A stretch of 64,000 nt of DNA, taken from positions 1,550,001 through 1,614,000 of the forward strand of contig NC_051105.1 in the NCBI RefSeq assembly GCF_901709675.1, in the 5' to 3' direction. Numbering within the stretch: position 1 is the first letter of the stretch; the number at the start of each line of letters is the position of its first letter. The DNA is from Syngnathus acus. Its lineage: Eukaryota; Chordata; Actinopteri; Syngnathiformes; Syngnathidae. Below, piece by piece: positions 59,101-64,000 of this stretch. Under the pieces are notes generated by a model, which saw nothing but the letters and a program-made list of their open reading frames with translations, was not told the origin of the DNA and made no database searches. Made by a program: the position numbers and the translations under genes.

Positions 59101-62100
59101 CACATCTGGGATTCGACAAACGTATAAATAATGCAAATGTGGACGCGCCTCCCGACGCCAGAGCGGAGCGAGCAGAAGGCGATAACTCACTTGCAAACCA
59201 CATCTGTCGTCTCGTCGTTAATGAGGCACGGAGCGCCGTGGCACCGCAGACACTTGTCCACCTCGCATTTGTTTCCCTCAAACCTGGCGGGACACACGCA
59301 CTCCACGTAGCCGCTACTGGACAGCGTGCACGCCTTGGAGTTGACGCAGTAGTGGTGACAAATATCTGCTCGCCATTTGCAGGGAGGGGGGAGAGAGAGA
59401 GAGAGAGATGTTGACAACACTCCAAGAATGTACTTTGAGCTGCCTTAATTGGACTTGTGAAAGCTTTTAATGGGACTTAATTATCCTGATCAAATGACAT
59501 CTTAGACACAGTTGAAAACATTTCACCCCTTGGGCAAACAATGGGAGGAGAGATGCTAATGGTGTGCAGCCAAAATTGTTTCCCCCCACTAACAATGATT
59601 ACAAAAGCAGAGTGGGGGGAAAAAAAAAAGAAGACAATAAAATCATTATCACCGCTGCACAGAAACACCCGACGGTTGTTTGATTGCCGTGCTTTTGTTT
59701 TGTTTCACTGCAAAGTGATATTTGCGTGAAGGGAAATAACCCCCGAAACGCTTCGGGCGGAAGCTTTTGTTGCACGCCCTGAACTTTGAAAAGCGTAGGT
59801 TTGTGTCAATCACGTGAAGCCGACACGAGTATTTCCCTCAAGCCGTGGTTAAATTGGAGGTGGTGCGCCACTCACGGTACAGACAGCGCTCTCCGGTGTA
59901 TTCTGACAAACAGCGGCACACGGGCTGGTTCCCCCCGGTGACGTCACACGTGCCGCCGTTCAAACAGTAGTTGTCGCATATCCTCCTCTCGCAGAACGGC
60001 CCCGAGAAGCCCAGAGGACACTGGCAAGTAGGCTTACCTAGATAAATGGAGACGCGAGGGGAGGGATTAAGGAAGGCGCAGAAAAAGCAGCAACATTTGG
60101 ATGTTCTATAAATAAGGCCAAGGAGCTCCGAGCGCAGCAAATGTTGCAGAGCGCAACGTGCCCTCGGGATTAGAGGCCACGGCAAAAGTGAAGGAAATCA
60201 TTTTTCTACGTGCGGCGCGCGAGCCCAACTTCAACGCAAGGTCAAGCGTGATCGTCTTGTTACCGCATCGGTGTCAACGTCAAGGCCCGGGGGCCCGCCA
60301 CGTCATTTTATGTGGCCCGCAAAGACAAATTTGCTAAGCTAAAATGATTCAACTAAGCTAAAATTAATTCGCATTAAGATGCATCTGGTTCCAGTGACCT
60401 CATCGTTAAGCAAAATAATAAAATAATAAGACACACACATCTCTATCCCGGTCGCTGTCGGCCCGTCGTTAGAAGTCCATTAGCACGTGGACTGTGGAAC
60501 ATGAGCGAGCACAAGGCTACTACCTCCACAAAGTAAAAATCAATCCCAGGGGCAATTTAAAGGCCATATGTAATGGAAAATTGACTTGTTAATTGTTTGT
60601 GTACAAATAGTTGCATCTCTGCAGGGCCTGGCCAACCATTAAGTGGAAAATTACACCAACAAGGAATTTTTACGTTGGCTGCCCCAAGGCAGGAAATCGT
60701 CAACAGTTAGTGGGGTCACGTACATACCTAAAGGCACTTATTGTGTATTTCAGGGTTTTTCCACATGGGCACACGACAATCAAAAGGGCCCAAAAAATGT
60801 CGAAAATAGAAAAGTGACAATTTGTGTGGGAGCCCAAAAAGCGCAAAGCTCACTGAAGCAGCTAAACCGCCGCAAGGATGTCACCGAGGAAAGAGATGTG
60901 AAATGTTGCTCTTCCGGGTCATTGTGCAAGCGGCAAATGGCCCGAAGCCCCCCAACATTGAACATTTCGTCTCAGCGTTGGAATCAGAGGATTCCCCCGG
61001 GGGGGGGGGGGGGTGGGCGGGGGACTTTAAAACAGCAACCATCGGCCGGTGACAGATGACAACCTCACACTTCTTTTGACAAGTACATTTCAAAATGAAC
61101 CAAAACTGTGAAAACTACTCTGACTGGCACAATCACTGTTTCTTACCCAGCGGCGAGCCCGTGCAGGTTCCTCCATTTAAGCAGTAGTCTGTGCAGTGGT
61201 TGACCTCGCAGCATTGGCCCGAGAAATCGGGCCAGCAGTAGCACCTCCAGTCTCCTTTCTCATTGGCTAAGCAACGGCCTCCGTTCTCACAGGGGGGACG
61301 ACATAATTCACCTTGGCCACGGGAGAAAAAGCCAGTAAAGGCAACAAACACTACGTGCTGCGAATTCTTTTGGCTTGATCTTGGCAACAGGAACGACAAG
61401 AACACGTTTGCTAGCGATATTTCCCAATTTTGTTGAATGCGGCAGAAGAAAAAAGCAAAGTCCACCTGAGGTGTTGACGTCACTACAGCTGCCGTTGATC
61501 AGCATTTTGCCCTCCGGACAAATACATCTGGCACCCGTGGGGTTGAGCAAACACATGAAATCACAAGACATCCTCAGGCACGGATTTGACGCTGTTGGGG
61601 GAAAAGCAAGATGGGATCTGTGATGCAGTGCTTCATTCAAATTGTTTACTCTCTCTCGTACAGTTTTAATGAGCGGAATATTTGTTTGGCCCCACATGAA
61701 CAATTTTACACGGCCAACATCACCAAACTGTAAACTCGAGCAGTTGCAGAGAATTTCTTTAAAAATTCCATTATATTATATACATTAAAAATAATTTATA
61801 TTTAATTTAAAACATTTAAAAGTCATTTATTAACTAATTAATTGCAAAATAACATCAAATATCAGTGATGAGTGCGGTTTTGCCAAAGAACGTCTTTCAA
61901 GCCTGATAAATCCATAATAAATAAAAAAATACACATTTTGAACCAGAGTATAGGCCATATTAAAAAAATAACAGGCCAGTTTGTTGAGGGACAAGCAGGC
62001 TTCATGTCAAAGCTTTCTGTGCACATCTTCAGCCCACCCGTTGCATGCCAGGTCTAATGAGTCTCTCAGGGACACCAAAGCTTCCTTTTGAAAAATGGCT

Positions 62101-63339
62101 CGCCTGACTCCATTTGAATGCAACGCCATTTGGACAACTTGTACTGTACGCGTACTGTTGCGCAATGACCTCAGAAGCCGTTCGGAAAGCTTGAATTCGC
62201 GGAAGCGTAAATGGCTTCAAAAGCTTCATGGTTTGATCATGTATGCCCTCCCCCCGACAAAACAAAACGAAACAAATTACCATCTTGGTGTTTGAATCGG
62301 TGGGAGATCAAGACATTGGTTGGCTTCTCCACCCCCAAGTTAAAAAACTCCACAGGCTGTTTGCCAAATTTGTGAATCCTGAAGATTTGATGCTTGAGGC
62401 CAGTTCCGTAGATGTAATCTTCAAATAAATCGATTCTATAAGGTTGGGAGATGCCTGCAAATACAGCAATCAACTTCTAAGACAACAGAAACAAAAAGAA
62501 ACAAATCTCAACTTGCTTTGGGAAAGTGAGCCATCTGATGGCAGGAATTACCATGTCTCTCATTGATCGTCATCAACGGGTCGGAACCATCCAATCTCAC
62601 GCTGCCAATCTGCGAAAGCTCCGGATCAGCCCAGTACAAACGTTGATTGAAATAATCGATGGCTAACCCTGCGGGGACGAGAAAACAAAGACTTTTATTT
62701 ACCGTCCAAACTGCACTGGAAGTGGTCAGGCGTCTGGAGGAGCCAGGGTCAGCGCAGGCCAGCTGAAATGTTTCTACCCTTTGCCTTGTTTTGCTTTCAA
62801 CAATCAATGGTCCAGTGTGGAAAGAACCGAGTAGATCTCAGCGCTTTGTGCCGCGTACTTTGGATAGTCGTGTTTAAGACTGCTTACGTTACAATTCCAA
62901 ACCAATTAATCACTTTTACTTCCCGCGCGGTGTTTGACTAGATAACTGAGAGCCAGCTCGGGTGTTTTAAATAGGTTTGGCGCAGATGATGAATTCCTCG
63001 CTCTGTAAACACAACAGAATGTTGCCGCTTGAATTAAAGGAGGCCAAAGCAGATGCTCAAAACTAGTTCAAGACCGTTTCTCCGTTCAAAAAAACAAAAC
63101 AGCTACTTCAGTAAGATTCATTTGTGTAGACCGTTGCTTTAGTACCACCTAGCTTCATTTTCAAAACCTTAGCGGAACATAATATGAGGCAGACCGACAA
63201 CTTGCCCATGTAACTGGATGGGAAATACCTACCGGTTGGTCTCCTGAGGTTCTTCTCCAAAAGCACTCTGCGTAAAGAACCGTCCATGGCGGATTCTTCG
63301 ATATGAGAGTGGTCGCCTACTACGGTCCAGTACATCATC
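53172..63339 (-). CDS. lrp1b: LDL receptor-related protein 1B, C-terminal part (14 exons, 5' incomplete)
   Basis: Giant endocytic and signalling receptor; only its C-terminal 592 residues are here. Exons in reading order: 63233-63339, 62552-62668, 62281-62454 (YWTD beta-propeller, e.g. [35 protein letters not shown]), 61466-61591, 61147-61311, 59876-60037, 59191-59365, 58786-58890, 56539-56652 (six-cysteine EGF repeats), 54934-55010, 54756-54846 (transmembrane), 54131-54281, 53738-53812, 53172-53312 (cytoplasmic). All borders are GT-AG and the phases join without a break. LRP1B rather than LRP1 is shown by [32 protein letters not shown] and the end ERRELLPKK...HETAA. Two NPxY motifs for phosphotyrosine-binding adaptors are intact. 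The furin site and ligand-binding repeats lie right of the window. Two exons, at 56539 and 53738, look unusual. Confidence 0.96.
53738..53812 (-). CDS. lrp1b: lrp1b cytoplasmic-insert exon (25 codons, phase 0-0)
   Basis: Preceded by TGTTTCAG and ended by CAG/GTGAAT, with phase 0 at both ends, joining LDPHK upstream to PMNYSNPVY downstream. It sits where human LRP1B has a 33-residue tail insert absent from LRP1. The only resemblance to that insert is a pattern INSxxKxxxxG near the end. A second in-frame donor (GAG/GTAATC after 20 codons) exists. It is predicted from sequence signals, so real use needs RNA evidence; skipping it also keeps the frame. Confidence 0.65.
54604..54729 (+). mobile_element. 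tRNA-derived SINE fragment in lrp1b intron
   Basis: CGGCAGCACAATGTGGACGT starts a degenerate tRNA-like head, with a B-box-like GGTTTGAACCTC and then GTTTGCGTGTTCTCCCCGTG, a phrase typical of a very common fish interspersed repeat. It is antisense to lrp1b and differs from the SINE at 38395. The right part is lost. Confidence 0.7.
54756..54846 (-). CDS. lrp1b: lrp1b transmembrane exon
   Basis: Encodes [20 protein letters not shown] plus GIYIC and the stop-transfer RRKQR. This is the single membrane helix; family members are cleaved here by gamma-secretase after ectodomain shedding. The split Arg codon joins [13 protein letters not shown] in the next exon. Confidence 0.95.
55011..56538. other. 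lrp1b intron with hAT-type element
   Basis: Between the EGF exon at 56539 and the juxtamembrane exon at 54934. It contains the complete hAT-type element at 55848-56106, an A/T run near 56142 and no supported exon. Confidence 0.6.
55848..56106 (+). mobile_element. hAT-type non-autonomous element, complete (259 bp)
   Basis: The left end CACAGGTGTCAAAGTCAAGG and right end GACACCCCTG form imperfect inverted repeats. The copy is flanked by GCATTAAG (55840-55847) and GCATAAAG (56107-56114), an 8-bp duplication with one mismatch. The left block matches the copies at 38729, 42802 (inverted) and 60266. The AT-rich interior encodes nothing. Confidence 0.82.
56539..56652 (-). CDS. lrp1b: lrp1b phase-symmetric EGF exon (114 bp)
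   Basis: Encodes [20 protein letters not shown] and [16 protein letters not shown], i.e. the end of one EGF repeat and the start of the next. Entry and exit phases are both 2, so skipping is frame-neutral and would join the preceding exon (LPFC) to [13 protein letters not shown]. That is the arrangement I recall for human LRP1B. It has good acceptor (TTTTACAG) and donor (GTAGGT) sites, and the cysteine spacing is EGF-like, so it looks functional. Confidence 0.85.
56653..58785. other. lrp1b intron
   Basis: About 2.1 kb between the exons at 58786 and 56539. It contains a purine-rich dispersed repeat (57690-57925) and a T13-type run near 58487. No exon is supported. Confidence 0.6.
57690..57925. 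repeat. Purine-rich dispersed repeat fragment in lrp1b intron
   Basis: Starts near AAAACAGGAAGTGAGCAGAA, then AGGAACTAAATAGACAAACC, and ends near GACGTGACAG. The order of phrases (acceptor of TTAAATA-like block, GGGGCGGGGC block, A-rich block, GTGACAG end) parallels 17007-17250. The family is not named. Confidence 0.45.
60266..60340 (+). mobile_element. hAT-type non-autonomous element, one end only
   Basis: CATCGGTGTCAACGTCAAGG followed by GGCCCGGGGGCC and CATTTTATGTGGCCCGCAAA is the same terminal block as in the complete copies. The opposite end is not found. Confidence 0.7.
60999..61013 (+). repeat. Poly-G run (15) in lrp1b intron
   Basis: CCCCC followed by fifteen G, then TGGGCGGGGG; it could fold as a G-quadruplex on the non-template strand for lrp1b. 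Confidence 0.9.
61592..62280. other. lrp1b intron, AT-rich
   Basis: Between the propeller exon at 62281 and the EGF exon at 61466. It has an AT-rich patch at 61760-61870 and no exon. Confidence 0.6.
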
Positions 63340-64000
63340 CTGCGTGACAGAGCAACATTGGCTGACTGCATTCATCACCAGCGCTCCAGATTCTCTACAT
63401 GCCATAATATGATTACACCCCAACTTCTGTCAGAGAACATCAAAGTGGGCTCCTTCAAGCTAGGACCGCCCCTGGACGTAGAGAAGGTATTAATTGTAGC
63501 TGAGCTGTGGCTCGCCTCAACCCTGCAGATCATTCTAATGAGATCTGATCCATCGGCTGGCTGCGCATTTGCTTTGCTGTTTTGATTCAATGTCAGCCAT
63601 CTCATTATGTTGTATATTTGAATGCGGCAGGCAGCTATGGTATAACAAGCCAGTGTACAGTACATTACCTGCTCAGCCTCTAATGGCCAACATACACAAT
63701 TAGAGCCCAGCTGGTTAATACTGCAAAGCTTTAGAAATATCAGATCATTAAACACTCGAAATGTCCACTGCAAATGAGCAGATGTGCTGCTGAAGATTAT
63801 ACATGTAGTTTTTGGCTGTGAGCTGTGGCCGACAGCAGCTCCGGCGTTTTATTGTTCTACCGGGTTTAAAACATTTCTCAAGACAGGTTGTTGGTTTTAT
63901 TTTTTTTTTATAAACAACGCTTTATATTTCAAGTGTACCTGACATTTGTGGTAGCTGATGGTATCATCATCACGGTGGTCCGACAGAAAAAGTACTGTAT
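63340..64000. other. lrp1b intron running off the right edge
   Basis: The exon at 63233-63339 begins in phase 2 after TGTCACGCAG, so another coding exon must lie upstream, to the right. I see none before 64000. Confidence 0.6.

Larger units (their letters stand above)
60038..61146. other. lrp1b intron with hAT fragment and poly-G run
   Basis: Between the exons at 61147 and 59876. It holds a truncated hAT-type end (60266-60340) and a G15 run (60999-61013). No exon is supported. Confidence 0.6.

Overview
The window reads as genomic DNA of a bony fish, probably an acanthomorph (percomorph) teleost. The evidence is vertebrate split genes with GT-AG introns, very compact introns in three genes (67-171 bp in nepro and ralb), a full-length tRNA-derived SINE of a type common in percomorph fish, hAT and Tc1-type DNA-transposon relics, and long perfect tetranucleotide arrays. 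No bacterial operons, CRISPR arrays or phage genes are present. The species assignment is inference.

Layout. (1) 1-7.9 kb, + strand: the last five coding exons of tmem163, a zinc efflux protein of the cation-diffusion-facilitator type. Its N-terminal exons lie left of the window, and a long 3' UTR appears to end near 7.93 kb. (2) 8.2-10.5 kb, + strand: a compact eight-exon nepro gene (nucleolus and neural progenitor protein) with a perfect palindromic CRE about 290 bp upstream of its start codon. (3) 13.25-14.87 kb, + strand: ralb, a Ras-family GTPase with all four coding exons inside 850 bp. (4) 14.9-52.4 kb: a stretch of about 37.5 kb in which I find no gene. It holds microsatellites, a 127-bp minisatellite fused to a decayed Tc1-like transposase, one SINE, hAT-type non-autonomous elements and several CTCF-like motifs. 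Most of it is unique sequence, poor in transposons and rich in TAAT/ATTA cores, as expected of a regulatory gene desert. (5) 52.4-63.3 kb, - strand: the last 14 coding exons of lrp1b, a giant LDL-receptor-family endocytic receptor. They cover part of the last beta-propeller, a run of EGF repeats, the transmembrane helix and a cytoplasmic tail with two NPxY motifs. The rest of lrp1b lies to the right.

The four genes do not form a pathway. They are neighbours on one chromosome segment. TMEM163, RALB and LRP1B are all on human 2q, whereas NEPRO is on human 3q, so the block partly preserves vertebrate synteny.

The most interesting points concern gene structure. lrp1b has a phase-symmetric 114-bp EGF exon whose skipping would restore the juxtamembrane sequence I recall for human LRP1B. 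It also has a divergent 75-bp exon at the position of the 33-residue tail insert known from human LRP1B. ralb introns 1 and 2 are multiples of three without in-frame stops. A minisatellite appears to have grown from a Tc1-like element. I found no convincing previously undescribed multi-gene system.
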